Shown: piece by piece, positions 29,503 to 39,575 of the stretch
Numbering within the stretch: position 1 is the stretch's first letter
Layout: each line of letters begins with the position of its first letter
NCBI GenBank assembly: GCA_009767595.1
Contig: VSDK01021871.1
Location: 1,082,693 to 1,146,692 of the forward strand
DNA length: 64,000 nucleotides
Direction of reading: 5' to 3'
Origin: Symbiodinium kawagutii
Taxonomy: Eukaryota; Sar; Dinophyceae; Suessiales; Symbiodiniaceae
The notes under the pieces: model-generated
The model's input: the letters and a program-made list of their open reading frames with translations, nothing else
The model's database searches: none
Told to the model about the DNA's origin: nothing
Program-made: the position numbers and the translations under genes

Positions 29503-29709
29503 ATACAGAGTGGTAACCCCCCTGGTCAGATCCGTTGGACCTAAGTATATAGTTATCTAAACCAACTGGTAGTGACGATTTGTTGGTAGTGAAACTACCA
29601 GTTTTAGATTCGTTGGTTTATAGTTATATTTTTTAACTGGTAGTTACCCACACATGAACCAACCTGCTAATTAGTTTGCACGCCCTGGGGGGTACCCCAC
29701 TTTGTATAC
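29503..29709. mobile_element. TIR element, family E, 207 bp
   Basis: Ends ATACAGAGTGGTAACCCCCC and GGGGGGTACCCCACTTTGTAT. Inside are further inverted blocks (TAAACCAACTGGTAGT and ACTACCAGTTTTAGATTCG). Confidence 0.9.
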
Positions 29710-29731
29710 GCAGTGGGAGATGCTCGGATAG

Positions 29732-29821
29732 TTGGATGAGCTGATTTGCGGGTGGGAGGAGCCGGAGGAGCCTTCCATTGACCAGTGGCACAGTATCAGG
29801 TCTTGGATGTCTTCGTTATAA
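29732..29821 (+). CDS. Putative exon after a family E element
   Basis: Following GGATAG| the frame reads LDELICGWEEPEEPSIDQWH then SIRSWMSSL, TAA. Acidic and Trp-rich. Phase does not obviously match the exon at 29,409, so they may not be joined directly. Confidence 0.5.
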   Translation: MDELICGWEEPEEPSIDQWHSIRSWMSSL

Positions 29822-30246
29822 CTCATGAACGAATCTCCCGGCAATACTCAACCAGTCATTGAACATGTAGGTATTACCCAATCATTCAATGGGATCAGAA
29901 AACCGAGTATACAATCATTGCCGATCAAACAGTGACCATAGTCAATGATTATGAATCAACATTTGACTACCCTTGGCTCCCCAGTTCACCATTTCGTTTT
30001 TAGCTTTATAACCCATATTTTGGAGGGTCAAAACCCAAGTGGCATCTTTTTTTAACATCCAACATTCAACTGGCTGGTGGTTTTAATCATTTTTTATTTT
30101 CCTTTAGTGTATACACATGGTTGATTGGTTGACTGACTTTTTTCATAGGGGGTTGAAAAGTGATATCAGGCAGGAAAAGTGGTTGGAAAAGTGGTTGGTT
30201 GGTTGACCAATACTATACACATAGGGGTGGTTCAACCACCAAGCAG

Positions 30247-30416
30247 GAAAAGCATCACCCGCAACCACCTTCGAGGCCCAACCGGACCCCTCGCGGAGAA
30301 TGGACCCGACCCAGCACGACCAACAGCTTGTGCCGCGGTGGCATGGGGTGCTGCCACCAGGGCTACCAACTGAGGCACCGCTGCAACCAACTCCAATCAA
30401 GGAAGAAGATACCTTG
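30247..30416 (+). CDS. Internal exon, Pro/Gln-rich
   Basis: Acceptor CAAGCAG| at the end of a GGGTGGTTCAACCACC element. Frame reads SPATTFEAQPDPSRRMDPTQ, HDQQLVPRWHGVLPPGLPTE and APLQPTPIKEEDTL. It stops exactly where a family A element begins (TTG|GTGATTTCTCAAG), so the element supplies the donor. Confidence 0.6.
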
Positions 30417-30590
30417 GTGATTTCTCAAGTCATATGGATCCCCCAAATCATCCCTTGTTGAATTCTTTGTTCTAATAAACTTAATAAACAAACCATTTTG
30501 CACCTAAAAAAACACCTCCTGCGAATGTTCACCAAGCAATGGCAATGAATATTGGGGGTACATATCGATCTAACTTTTTTGACCAGCCAG
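30417..30590 (+). other. Intron containing family A sequence
   Basis: Starts GTGATTTCTCAAGTCATATG, the family A end, and ends GACCAGCCAG. Removing it joins KEEDTL to LSEGFAAEDASF in phase 0. The element's right end is not sharp, so it may be a decayed copy. Confidence 0.45.
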
Positions 30591-30659
30591 CTCAGCGAGG
30601 GTTTTGCCGCGGAGGATGCATCGTTCACCACTGTAGTGATTGAGGGATACTCATGCTGA
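30591..30659 (+). CDS. Exon continuing 30,247-30,416
   Basis: Reads LSEGFAAEDASFTTVVIEGY in phase with the previous exon, then SC and TGA; a donor could be ACT|GTAGTG at 30,632. The TGA overlaps the next coding-like frame. Confidence 0.5.
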   Translation, partial: LSEGFAAEDASFTTVVIEGYSC

Positions 30660-30835
30660 CCCAAACCAGATGGTTTGATGTGCCAATGCCAGACCTTGGA
30701 ATATGCTACACCCAAGGTCAGGGGACCTATGTATTGCTACTGCACGTCCGGATGTTAAATCCATTCACTACCCGTGGGATCGTGAATATCTTGGTCAAAG
30801 GTTCCAATGTGTTGAGACATGTTGAGACTTGCTGA
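30653..30835 (+). CDS. Putative exon, unknown protein
   Basis: Reads LTQTRWFDVPMPDLGICYTQ then GQGTYVLLLHVRMLNPFTTR and GIVNILVKGSN. Good beta-type texture. It overlaps the preceding frame by a few bases with no room for an intron, which suggests a frameshift or an assembly error. Confidence 0.5.
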   Translation: MLTQTRWFDVPMPDLGICYTQGQGTYVLLLHVRMLNPFTTRGIVNILVKGSNVLRHVETC

Positions 30836-31536
30836 AAATCTCAGGGGCGAATGCGGAGTACTCACCACATAAGTGAGATCATCCCTACATATCCCTACTA
30901 GTTTGTTCCAAAATATCCCAATCACCCTCCTCTTGTGACCAACTTCCCTTCCTGGTGAGTCCTACCCTCTCTGCCTTGACACATTTGAAACTTCGGCTAC
31001 AAACGCAAATGTGACTCTGAAGAGATATCCCGTGATAAGTGTATTGTATAATATATGGTCTTTCCACTGACAGATATTAAAGACCATACTGAAAGACTTA
31101 TCTTTCACTGCCAGATTTTAAAGAACTTACGAATAGACTTTATCATCATGGAATGTTATTCATTTGCTGGTCATCCAGTATCATTCACTTACTAATAGAC
31201 TAATTGACTATAATGTATTGGTAGTAAATCGTTCACTTACTAGTTCATGTGGAGAAGTAATAGGTCACTAATGATAGTAGGTAATATTATTCATTTATTG
31301 TCATTCACTTACTAATAGGTAACTTTAGTAATAGTTATCGTTTATTAGTTAGAGTAACTAGTACAAATAGGTTCTCCTCACAGTAACTTATCATTCAGTC
31401 ATTTATTATTCACATGATAATTGATGAGAATAGGTAATGTTAACCATTTACTCTCATTCACTTGGGTAACTTATCATTCATATTAGTTCAGCAGTAGCGA
31501 CCTTCACATGGATCGTTTCGCTGGAGTTCTGCACAG

Positions 31537-31685
31537 CCAGGCCACAAGGAAGGCCCATCTCCGGCTACGCCAGCTACGCCTACGAGTACCGCCCTGCCAC
31601 CACCGGTGCTGGCTATCCCAATACGGGGGGGTACCCCAGCTATCCGCCGTGCGGAAACCCAAGGTGCTGTGCTGCCCCGAAGTGA
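31537..31685 (+). CDS. 3' terminal exon, Tyr/Gly/Pro-rich tail
   Basis: After CTGCACAG| the frame reads RPQGRPISGYASYAYEYRPA then TTGAGYPNTGGYPSYPPCGN and PRCCAAPK, TGA. Low-complexity YG/YP tail as found in RNA-binding or prion-like proteins. Two other frames are open but less distinctive. Confidence 0.6.
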
Positions 31686-31900
31686 CAGGGAGGGTTGGGT
31701 GTGGAATGGTTGGCAGTGCATGTTTCCTTGTCTTTTTCATTGATAATCTTTGAAAACACACGCAGCTGCACATAGCTTCAGTTCCTGTGGAAGCCTTTGG
31801 GGTTGGCCGACCACAAACGTTTTATGAATCTTCATGATTAATCCCAAAAAGATGTGGCCTCATGGGTAAATCTGGCGTGATTTTTGCGGATACCCCCCAG

Positions 31901-31993
31901 ATGCTTAATCTGTTTGCCATGGCGTGCCATCCACATGGCGTAGGTGTCGCCACCCTCTCGAATCATGGGCCACTAGAAAACCTGCCGTTGTGA
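31901..31993 (+). CDS. Putative terminal exon
   Basis: TACCCCCCAG| acceptor. Reads MLNLFAMACHPHGVGVATLS then NHGPLENLPL, TGA. Confidence 0.45.
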   Translation: MLNLFAMACHPHGVGVATLSNHGPLENLPL

Positions 31994-32273
31994 CGGCACG
32001 GAAACCCTGCATGATGTGTGGGTTTGACCTCCTAGTTTGTAGTCATATTTGATATTCACAACCAGCACACGGGGTTGATTGTTGACTACTTATTATCAGC
32101 CATTATTGTGATTAACAAGTACTTACCATTCTTCTCCAGGATGATGGTAAATAGTTGCATGGTCGGCCAGTATCCTTGATTTCTCCTCCGGGTTTAATTT
32201 CATGTGTTGTGACATGCTTCCAACCCAATTTGCCCAACTTTTGGTAAGCCATCGGGCTCTTGGTGCACACCAG

Positions 32274-32372
32274 CTACAACCGCTCCAAAGCTGAGGGTGA
32301 CCGCGTCTAAGACCACAGCTTATCCTTCATCTGCTCAAGTGCAGGCGCGCGTGGCTGTTCTGCATGCCTCCA
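32274..32372 (+). CDS. Putative internal exon, Ala/Val/Thr-rich
   Basis: ACACCAG| acceptor and CTCCA|GTGGGT donor. Frame: LRVTASKTTAYPSSAQVQAR then VAVLHAS. Another frame (IGLLVHTSYNRSKAEGDRV) is open just upstream and could be the true one. Confidence 0.4.
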
Positions 32373-32374
32373 GT

Positions 32375-33120
32375 GGGTGGTTTGATTGACATACGCTTAT
32401 GTTCCTCGATATTGAGGGATGGGTGGTTCATTATTTCATGTTTTTCAGAGGGGTTGTGACCACCAAGATGAGGGTGACGCAGGAAAATGTGCAATTCCAG
32501 ATTTGAAAACATGGTAACAATAGAAGGGGATATACCGACAATGGTAGGGGATATACACCAAGTATATGGCAAGTTGGGTCAATGTTAACCATCCGACAAA
32601 ATGGGCAGATGAACATCCCAACAGTTGGATTTGTTTAGTTCACTTGTGAGATGTGAACAGCTAGGGGTACTGGGCATTAACCTGCATTGACCCACAGACA
32701 TTATACAATGTGGTTTCTCAAAATAGATCATTGATATTGGTTGATCATAGGGAATGATAAACCATGCACAATAATAAAAGGGGTTATACCAATTATATTG
32801 TGGTTTCTCAAAATCGGGCCCCCAAAGTTCTGGATGGAGTGTAATACTATAAATGGTTGATAAATTAGATGATTGAGGGGTAGTCGCATTTCAAGAAACT
32901 TTCAGAAACACCGATATAGTATGTGCATGTATAGTATGCCATGAAAAGATACCATCCGCAGCAAAAAAACTGAGATAATCTGGCAGGTCAGAACCAAAGA
33001 TCCAAAAATCAACTCTGAACAACAAGCTAGCGGGCACTGCCCCCTGATAGCCTCCAAGTCAAAGTCAACTCTGACAACTATTCTTAAGTATTATTGTTGA
33101 CCATTATCAACCATATCACT
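32375..33120. other. Non-coding, several decayed TIR elements
   Basis: Contains TGTGGTTTCTCAAAAT twice (32,710 and 32,800, family A ends), a family C-like segment (GTTGGGTCAATG ... TTGACCCACAGAC, about 32,572-32,698) and AT-rich filler. No gene seen. Confidence 0.6.
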
Positions 33121-33122
33121 GT

Positions 33123-33200
33123 GGCAAACCAATCTGGAAGTGGAAAATCCATTGTCCAGATAGGAACCAGTGATTTTTCACTTCCAGGTTAGTTTGCCTG
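33123..33200. mobile_element. Hairpin element, family G (78 bp)
   Basis: GGCAAACCAATCTGGAAGTG at one end and CACTTCCAGGTTAGTTTGCC at the other form a stem of about 20 bp with two mismatches. Copies at 41,574 and 46,631. Confidence 0.85.
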
Positions 33201-33310
33201 TGTAATTAAGCACTAAGTAACCATTATCAAGCATTATCAGCAGGATTGCCGGGTTGGGGATATTCCTAGCGTAGCATCCTCAAGCATTTCTGATTAATGT
33301 CTACCCAGGA

Positions 33311-33492
33311 TTAATAAACCCCTGGTTGATGATCATAGGGTATCCCCTAAAAGCCTTGGTTTTCCATTAAAAGGGTAACCCTCCAATTAATCAACCAGGG
33401 GTTTATTAATCCTAATCAACCTGGGGTTTATCAATCAACCTGGGGTTCATAACCCCCTTTACCACTCATAAACCACTAATCAACCTGGGGTT
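33311..33492. repeat. Perfect 20-bp palindromic element plus tandem copies of its arm
   Basis: TTAATAAACCCCTGGTTGAT (33,311) and ATCAACCAGGGGTTTATTAA (33,390) are exact reverse complements. ATCAACCTGGGGTTTA-type copies then repeat about three times to 33,492. Confidence 0.85.
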
Positions 33493-33544
33493 TAGCTTTA
33501 TCCTGGGTTACCATTACTCTTCATTGCTTCCTTTTTGTCGCCAG

Positions 33545-33619
33545 ATGCTCTCCGGCCCGGTGCCACTACCGACTCCTATGGCTGCGCACATGAGTGGCTT
33601 GATACGCAGCAGCAACATG
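33545..33619 (+). CDS. Exon ending at a family C element
   Basis: CGCCAG| acceptor. Reads MLSGPVPLPTPMAAHMSGLI then RSSNM and runs to the element's GCTATGGG, a possible GC donor. Met/Pro-rich, unknown protein. Confidence 0.5.
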
Positions 33620-33735
33620 GCTATGGGTCAAGGCTTTAACCAACCAATAGTGGAGGATAATAACCAACTAAACTATAGGGAAAGCAATGGATGATGATGG
33701 GGGAACCAGGGGTACAGGGTGAACTGACCCACAGC
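33620..33735. mobile_element. TIR element, family C, with TSD
   Basis: Starts GCTATGGGTCAAGG, ends GAACTGACCCACAGC. ACATG flanks it on both sides (33,615-33,619 and 33,737-33,741). GC at the left end and ACAG at the right give potential GC-AG splice sites. Confidence 0.85.
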
Positions 33736-33980
33736 CACATGATTCATGATCCATGTTGGGGGGTACCCAAAATGATTAACATTGGATCCATGGATCGTGT
33801 AGGGGGACCCCAAACTTCCAATGTTGTTGGGAGTTCCCAATTTACTGATCATGTTGGGGCTTCTCAAAATTGGGAAGTCACAAAATCCGTGATTCAAACC
33901 CAAACTGATTAAACTTGGATGGTTTTCGGGGTAACCCCCTTTTTGAGAGACCACTATGAAAAAAAGAGAAACAACTACAG

Positions 33981-34084
33981 TCTGGTAAACTAATCTGCAC
34001 GCAGAAATTCCACAAAAGAAATAGCTGGTTTACCTATTATTCACATGGTGATTTTTGAGATTCCATGCAGGTTCGTTTACCAGA
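33981..34084. mobile_element. Hairpin element, family G-like
   Basis: TGGTAAACTAATCTGCACGC and GCAGGTTCGTTTACCAG face each other. TAGCTGGTTTACC also recurs near 54,410. Confidence 0.6.
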
Positions 34085-34679
34085 GGGTAATCATAGCAGT
34101 GAGTAATCATGGATATTGATAGTTTACCGTGGTTGATCCTAGCACAAACTATTCATCGCAATGACAAGGGCAAAATTTGTGCGGGTCAACATGGGGCAAC
34201 CATGGAGATTGATGGGTTGCCATAGTTGATCCGCGCAATTGTGCTTAATCAATCTGCATATCGGATGAAGAAAACACACAAATTGAGAGGCGGGAAAAGA
34301 TCCTGTTCATGATAGCCGAGGTTTATACTTGGACAACTATCGGCATATATTTGATTGTAAAGATATCGGCGCATCATGAGCTGTATTTCCGATAAATTGG
34401 AGATTGTCTCCGCATTGTTGATCGGTGGTATACATCTCGTTTTTCATGAATCCTCGGAACTGAAGACTGATGATTCTGATGGCACGGAAAACCCAAACAC
34501 ATGCACAGTTCATGTAGGTAGCCACCATATTTACCACCATGAAATAACCAATAAACCACCACTGAACCACCATGAAACCCCATGCAGCTTGACTATAGTG
34601 CAGAGAATCAAAACTAGTGGTCAGAACTGCGTAGTGACCATGGTTCATGTAGGTTGACGATAGTGACATAGCCACTCTG

Positions 34680-34814
34680 TCACCGTGCGATTCCACCATG
34701 GGAACAACGGACCCAGCAACGGATGAGGTCCGGGGGTCGCATCATCACCGTCGCTTGGAACCTTCCCTCAACGTGCCTTGGCGTGCCCCGCACAGGATGA
34801 ACGAAGCTTCATAG
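34680..34814 (+). CDS. Putative exon, unknown protein
   Basis: Reads MGTTDPATDEVRGSHHHRRL then EPSLNVPWRAPHRMNEAS and TAG, with open frame also upstream of the ATG. GC-rich island. Confidence 0.45.
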   Translation, partial: SPCDSTMGTTDPATDEVRGSHHHRRLEPSLNVPWRAPHRMNEAS

Positions 34815-34849
34815 GGGGTTCGTAAGGTCATAGGCTATGGGTCAATATG

Positions 34850-34961
34850 GCTATGGGTCAAGCAGTCAACCAACCAACTAATGGGGGATTTCCACCAACA
34901 ATAATAGGGAAAACAATGGTGAATGATGGGGGAACCAGGGGTACGGGGTTTTGACCCACCG
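34850..34961. mobile_element. TIR element, family C
   Basis: GCTATGGGTCAAGCAG to TTTTGACCCACCGC, flanked by ATATG / ATATT. A second GGCTATGGGTCAATATG copy of the end lies 17 bp upstream, so two insertions may be nested. Confidence 0.8.
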
Positions 34962-34964
34962 CCA

Positions 34965-35880
34965 TATTCATCAACAAGAATGATTAATGATGGTTATAGA
35001 TGGTCAACAAGGGATAATAGGCGACAATAGGAGTTTGGTTATATGGCGATGAGTCAATATTCACCAACAATAATTCAATATGCAGTTGCTGTTGATATTA
35101 TGAACAAAATCTGTTTGAAGATCAATTTGATTTTCTGCATATCAGTATTACCCCACCATAGAGAAATATCTTGTAGATAAGACCGATTGGTGGTTAGCAA
35201 TGCCAAACACCGATGGAGACAAGTGGTAATACAGTGGCGAAGTGCAGTTGATTCATGTTGATTCAGATGGTGAATCGGAGCCGATGATACGTTAATTAGT
35301 CGTCATGAAGCAGTATAGATGGATGAGAAGATTGCTAATGAGCAAGATTGACAATGGTTCCAATGATTGGCAACAGTGGTAAATAATCAAAGTCCAATGA
35401 TTATTTAACAGTATTATATAGAGATGATTTTATTTTTTGACGAACCAACGTTTGGTATATAACTGTGAGAATCCAAGCATGAATTGAAAACTAATTCATT
35501 GACAACTCATTAATCCTGAGTTTACACGGTGGGTTCTCAAAATAGTGGTACCCACAAGTTATGGTTGGTTTAGTACTCTAAAGGCTTAATATATAGAATG
35601 GATGATTCGTAGAAACACCCATATCAAACCATTATATATCAATCGTTTGTATTATCATTTATAAAGGGTCATAAGCTATAGTACTTTAATGTAACACCCA
35701 TACTATAATTGAGGAGTATGATAAGCATAGTATTATAGGTATAGTTACGATAATACAACAGCCATATCAACAACAATATAAGTAATAATGCAGATTATAA
35801 TTACAACACCCTATAATACAATACCCTTATCATTATACCCATGTCAATATACAACACCCGTATCAAATGCTTCCACCACA
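34965..35880. other. AT-rich non-coding
   Basis: No coding texture; holds a family A half-end (GGTGGGTTCTCAAAATAGTG at 35,530) and TATA-type simple sequence. Confidence 0.6.
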
Positions 35881-35888
35881 GTTGAGAG

Positions 35889-36023
35889 TCCTTCGTGTTC
35901 GTTGCGGAGCCCGCCGACAACATCGTCCAAGCCACGGCGTGGCGCGTGGCATGGCGCAGCGAATGCCTAGGCACCACGGCTCCTGCGGGAACCATCGGAA
36001 CCCTCCAGGAGATGAGATGCTGA
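35889..36023 (+). CDS. Putative exon, unknown protein
   Basis: After GAGAG| reads FVFVAEPADNIVQATAWRVA then WRSECLGTTAPAGTIGTLQE and MRC, TGA. Very GC-rich compared with the flanks. Confidence 0.55.
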   Translation, partial: SFVFVAEPADNIVQATAWRVAWRSECLGTTAPAGTIGTLQEMRC

Positions 36024-36530
36024 GCGAGAAATGATCCGCCACGGTGAGCTGGGGTCACGATGAGGTATAGCTGGGGGGCTTTGTAGCTGGAGGGTTACCG
36101 GTAAAAATGGTGCTGGGTCAATAGAAAGCAACCAATAATGGGGCTAATAATCAGCAAAGCTCTAGGGGAACCAGGGTGATCAACCAAGGTTTATGTAATC
36201 AAGTTGGTTAGCACCTTGTTTATATATCTAGAAGGTTAGCAGGGGGTTCTTAGTAGCTGATGGCCGTTCACCAAATGGTAGTGGATAGCTAGCTGGTTCA
36301 TGGTTGATGACTGTGATGGTTAAGTTCATGACTAGGTGGTTTCAAGATTAGCGGGGGTACCATGAAAAATAGTAAGATTGGCATCATGGTTTTACCTAAT
36401 CAACGAAGTGCTTCCTTTAAGTTTAATAATACAGGGGTACCCCTAAATTATCCAGCTTATACATCGACTATTCATAGGAATAGACCAGCCATTTAGGGGT
36501 TCCTTTTTTTGAGAAACCCCCAAATGGCGA

Positions 36531-36644
36531 GTTGGGTCAATATGAACCAAAATTGGGGTAGATGAACATCCCAACAGGTCGACTAGTGACTGGTCATTTG
36601 GGGGATGTCTACCAAGGGTACGCTGTCTTGACTCACAACCAAAT
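36531..36644. mobile_element. Family C-like TIR element with CAAAT duplication
   Basis: CAAATGGCGAGTTGGGTCAA to TTGACTCACAACCAAAT; CAAAT is repeated at both sides. It shares GATGAACATCCCAACAG with the element near 32,600. Confidence 0.7.
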
Positions 36645-36759
36645 CATCCAAGATTAAACTAATTTTCTACAATAAACCATCAATTTGAGGTTCCAAATTT
36701 TGACAGATCTGCACTTGTGGAGACATTACACTCCTGGAAGGAATCTATTAAAAAAAAAT

Positions 36760-36895
36760 ATTATTCCAATCAAAACACATATTATGACAATCAATAGAAA
36801 ATATTATTCCAATCAAAAAAATATATTCCTACGGAAAGAAAGGAAAGAAGAAAGGAAAGAGGGAATTGAGGGAAAGGAAGCTAAAGGCAACTGAA
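36760..36895. repeat. AT-rich duplication and purine tract
   Basis: AATATTATTCCAATCAAAA occurs twice, followed by a GGAAAGAAGAAAGG-type purine run. The Lys/Glu frame over it is a composition artefact. Confidence 0.7.
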
Positions 36896-36977
36896 CCCTC
36901 CCAGATGGGACCGGAACATTAAACTATGCTAATTATGCTCTAGGAATACTTGGATAGCCTATTGGTAGGATGTTAGT

Positions 36978-37217
36978 TTGCATAGGAAATCAAGTTTGAG
37001 AAGCTATGTAGTACTTGAATTCATCAAACACCACCAAGAATTACAGTCATCGTGTAAACTGTATTGCCTATCCCTTTTCTCGGAAGGAGGAATTTCAAAG
37101 TCCAAAACCCCTGGCTCAATGAAAACGATCAGAAGCCAATACGAATCCGGATCAACGAGCCCAAAGGGAATTCCAAAGGGGTTTCTTGATCACTTAACAA
37201 TCCTTCCTTGCATGTGA
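36978..37217 (+). CDS. Possible exon or small ORF
   Basis: Reads YVVLEFIKHHQELQSSCKLY, then SKSKTPGSMKTIRSQYESGS and KGIPKGFLDHLTILPCM, stop. A plausible texture but less GC-rich than the other exons. Confidence 0.35.
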   Translation: MHRKSSLRSYVVLEFIKHHQELQSSCKLYCLSLFSEGGISKSKTPGSMKTIRSQYESGSTSPKGIPKGFLDHLTILPCM

Positions 37218-37438
37218 ATTTGAGGAGATTCCCAGCAGGAAGGGATCGAATACATATGACCTTATTTGGCTTGTGCTTTCAATCATTGTTCATTTTCGCT
37301 GGTATTACCAAATGATTGGTTGGTTGAATAATATAGTTCAAGGGGTGGTTCAACCGCATGGTTCAATCACCAACCAGTTAAGTGTTTCTTTGACCATGGC
37401 AAGCATTGAAAGGATTTCTTGACTTCGATTTCCTTCAG

Positions 37439-37524
37439 CTCCCCCGTGAGACGTACCCCATGGCAGCTCACAACAGAATTCGCGCTTGTCCACAGCTAGC
37501 TGTGTCCAACCAACGTTTGCAAAG
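37439..37524 (+). CDS. Internal exon
   Basis: Pyrimidine-rich TTTCCTTCAG| acceptor and CAAAG|GTTGGG donor. Reads LPRETYPMAAHNRIRACPQL then AVSNQRLQ. An antisense 127-codon frame covers it but lacks splice support. Confidence 0.5.
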
Positions 37525-37700
37525 GTTGGGTTGATCCATAAGAGACAATTTGCAACCAGTAACTGGCAGTTGGTCTTCGCAATGCTATAAGAAAGCCAGC
37601 TGCTTGGAATAGGTACCATGTATTGCAATATGGATCTCCCCCGTTTTGTACAGTTTCCAAGCAGCTTTGCTTGGTGTCCGTATTTGAGCATCCGCTTCAG

Positions 37701-37756
37701 CCAACACGGAGGATGAAGCGACGGAAGTTTCACGATGAGAGCACCAGTCGTGTCAG
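37701..37756 (+). CDS. Internal exon, 56 nt, basic
   Basis: CCGCTTCAG| acceptor and GTCAG|GTAAAA donor. Reads PTRRMKRRKFHDESTSRV. Probably the same gene as 37,439-37,524. Confidence 0.5.
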
Positions 37757-38213
37757 GTAAAATTGCTGGAGTGTCGCCTGACAGCTAGGTGGAAAAAAAA
37801 TGGTGTAACCGATAATATCCCCCAAGCATCGGGCTCAAAATGAGGATCTTCATCAGGGGATGAAGCCACTAATTATAAGGAACAACAACAATTTATTGTC
37901 ATATCCGTGGGCATGAGTCTTCGACTTCGGTGTTATCAGAACAGCAAGATGAGGGAAACTTTGATCCACAACTCGGTGGCTCTTGTTGGTCCTGAAATGT
38001 TATGCAACCTCGTTTTCTGCGGGTGGCTGGTGGTTATAAACATCTTTGAATTTCCCTAGTAATTTCTTAGCAATGATGGGTTGACTCATATTTTTCATGG
38101 TGGTGAGCACCACCAACCAGGAGACCTTTCCATTATGCGGTTCTTGACGACTTGCGCCTCTCAAGGATCTCAAATCATGGCGGCATAGGACGCGGCGGAC
38201 ACGCGACGCGACC

Positions 38214-38383
38214 ATGGCGCTTCAAGCCTTGTCTTCCGGCTTGGGCTCCGTGAAGAAAGCGGCGTTGGTGGCTGAGACTTCGCGTAGCGTGGCTGGNNNN
38301 NNNNNNNNNNNNNNNCTGAACCGCAGCTGGGTGGCTGAGGAACCGCGTCGCGCAACGCGAAACTCCTTTGGAGAAGAACCTTA
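38214..38383 (+). CDS. Putative exon interrupted by assembly gap
   Basis: ATG in a good context (GCGACCATGGCG). Reads MALQALSSGLGSVKKAALVA then ETSRSVA up to the gap; beyond it NRSWVAEEPRRATRNSFGEE P-stop is open. With exactly 21 N the two parts are out of frame, so the gap size is probably wrong. GTGGCTGAG occurs on both sides, hinting at a collapsed repeat. Confidence 0.5.
38297..38317. other. Assembly gap (21 N)
   Basis: Run of N within a coding island. Confidence 1.
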
Positions 38384-38810
38384 GAGAGGCCGGGCTTTGA
38401 GAGTTTCGCGGTGTCTTGTGAAGATGGGTGGTGGAGATGTGCGGGACTTTTTTTTTTCAGCCGATGAAATACATTGTAAGTCTATGAGGGAGTTTTTCTA
38501 ATGGATGCTTTCGTTGCATGGACAAGATGAAAGGCTCGAACAGATGGAATCAGGTGAATCGCGAGAACTTTTAGTTCCCTGGGAAGAGTAATCAGACTAG
38601 GTATGCCTTGGTTTTATCTAGCAGTATGGGGTCCGTTCAACATCCATGCAGTTCAATGAGCATTTCCTACACCATGGTTACCCATGTACATCTATAAACA
38701 TATTCTGGATACCCATGCAACCATTGCATGGTCCCATATGGTTACCCAGCAATCGTCAATGGGGACGATCTCCTCCATGATGCTGACATTTCTATGGGGG
38801 CGGATGGCAG

Positions 38811-38966
38811 AACCAGGGTGGCCACAGATGCGGTGGGTTGCACTTGGATCCTGAGCAAATGCCATCGTTGTTCGTTGGGCTTCACTGGCTGATGGTTAGG
38901 AGGGAGGCCAGGAGCCAGGGGTATCCCTTTCTGGCCCTTGAAAGGGAAAGCAAAGGAGCTACCAGG
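38811..38966 (+). CDS. Internal exon, 156 nt
   Basis: GGATGGCAG| acceptor and CCAGG|GTTGGC donor, 52 codons, phase 0 at both ends. Reads GGHRCGGLHLDPEQMPSLFV, GLHWLMVRREARSQGYPFLA and LERESKGAT. No family recognised. Confidence 0.6.
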
Positions 38967-39055
38967 GTTGGCCTAACCAAATGGTAGTTTGTGTAAAAGG
39001 ATGAAATGTCTTTGTTTTCTTAGTGGCTGAGCCCAAACTTGTTGACACTCTGCAG

Positions 39056-39120
39056 GACTCTCCACCGATCCACTTGCTGATATGGCATCATCACCAGGCT
39101 ACACTACTGTGGCTACTCAG
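39056..39120 (+). CDS. Internal exon, 65 nt
   Basis: CTCTGCAG| acceptor and CTCAG|GTTTAA donor. Reads DSPPIHLLIWHHHQATLLWL. Confidence 0.5.
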
Positions 39121-39159
39121 GTTTAATCAAAGAGAAGTGAGGGATTTCCTTCTAAGCCC

Positions 39160-39345
39160 GGAAGATTGCTGGAAGTTTGCCACTGTATGAGCCAACATTT
39201 TCTTACAGCAGCGCCGTTGGGCGCAAGCGTTCATCAAAATTCTGGAGATGTTTACCTGACAAGTGCCCACTGCTTTCGGGAAGAATCTCGTGAACGCCAC
39301 AGCGGTGCATTTAATACACGACTGTATCCCTTGCTAGTGATATCA
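39160..39345 (+). CDS. Possible exon, frame uncertain
   Basis: Three frames compete: AGSLPLYEPTFSYSSAVGRK, RRWAQAFIKILEMFT and TAAPLGASVHQNSGDVYLTS. The island is GC-rich, with TTCTTACAG| and CAG| acceptors. Confidence 0.35.
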
Positions 39346-39399
39346 TCCGCATAAAACGCACTTCATTCACAAGGATCATGGGGTTTGAACACGGTGGTG

Positions 39400-39575
39400 G
39401 ATCATGTGTGATCATGTCATCACTGCTAGGCTTGCCGCCATCAACCACTCACAGCCGCGGGTGTGCAAAACCCCGTGCACTGACAGGCCACCTCCAACCA
39501 GAACTGGGGTGTGCCCAACAGTCAGTCCGAAGCTCAGTCCCGCCTCAACAAGGGGGGGATTATACTGGTTCATAG
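39400..39575 (+). CDS. Possible exon, Pro/Thr-rich
   Basis: Frame HVITARLAAINHSQPRVCKT then CTDRPPPTRTGVCPTVSPKL. A second frame (TGHLQPELGCAQQSVRSS) is also open. Confidence 0.35.

Noticed and set aside
37350..37733. 127-codon minus-strand frame
   Set aside because: Two plus-strand exons with good splice sites lie opposite it.
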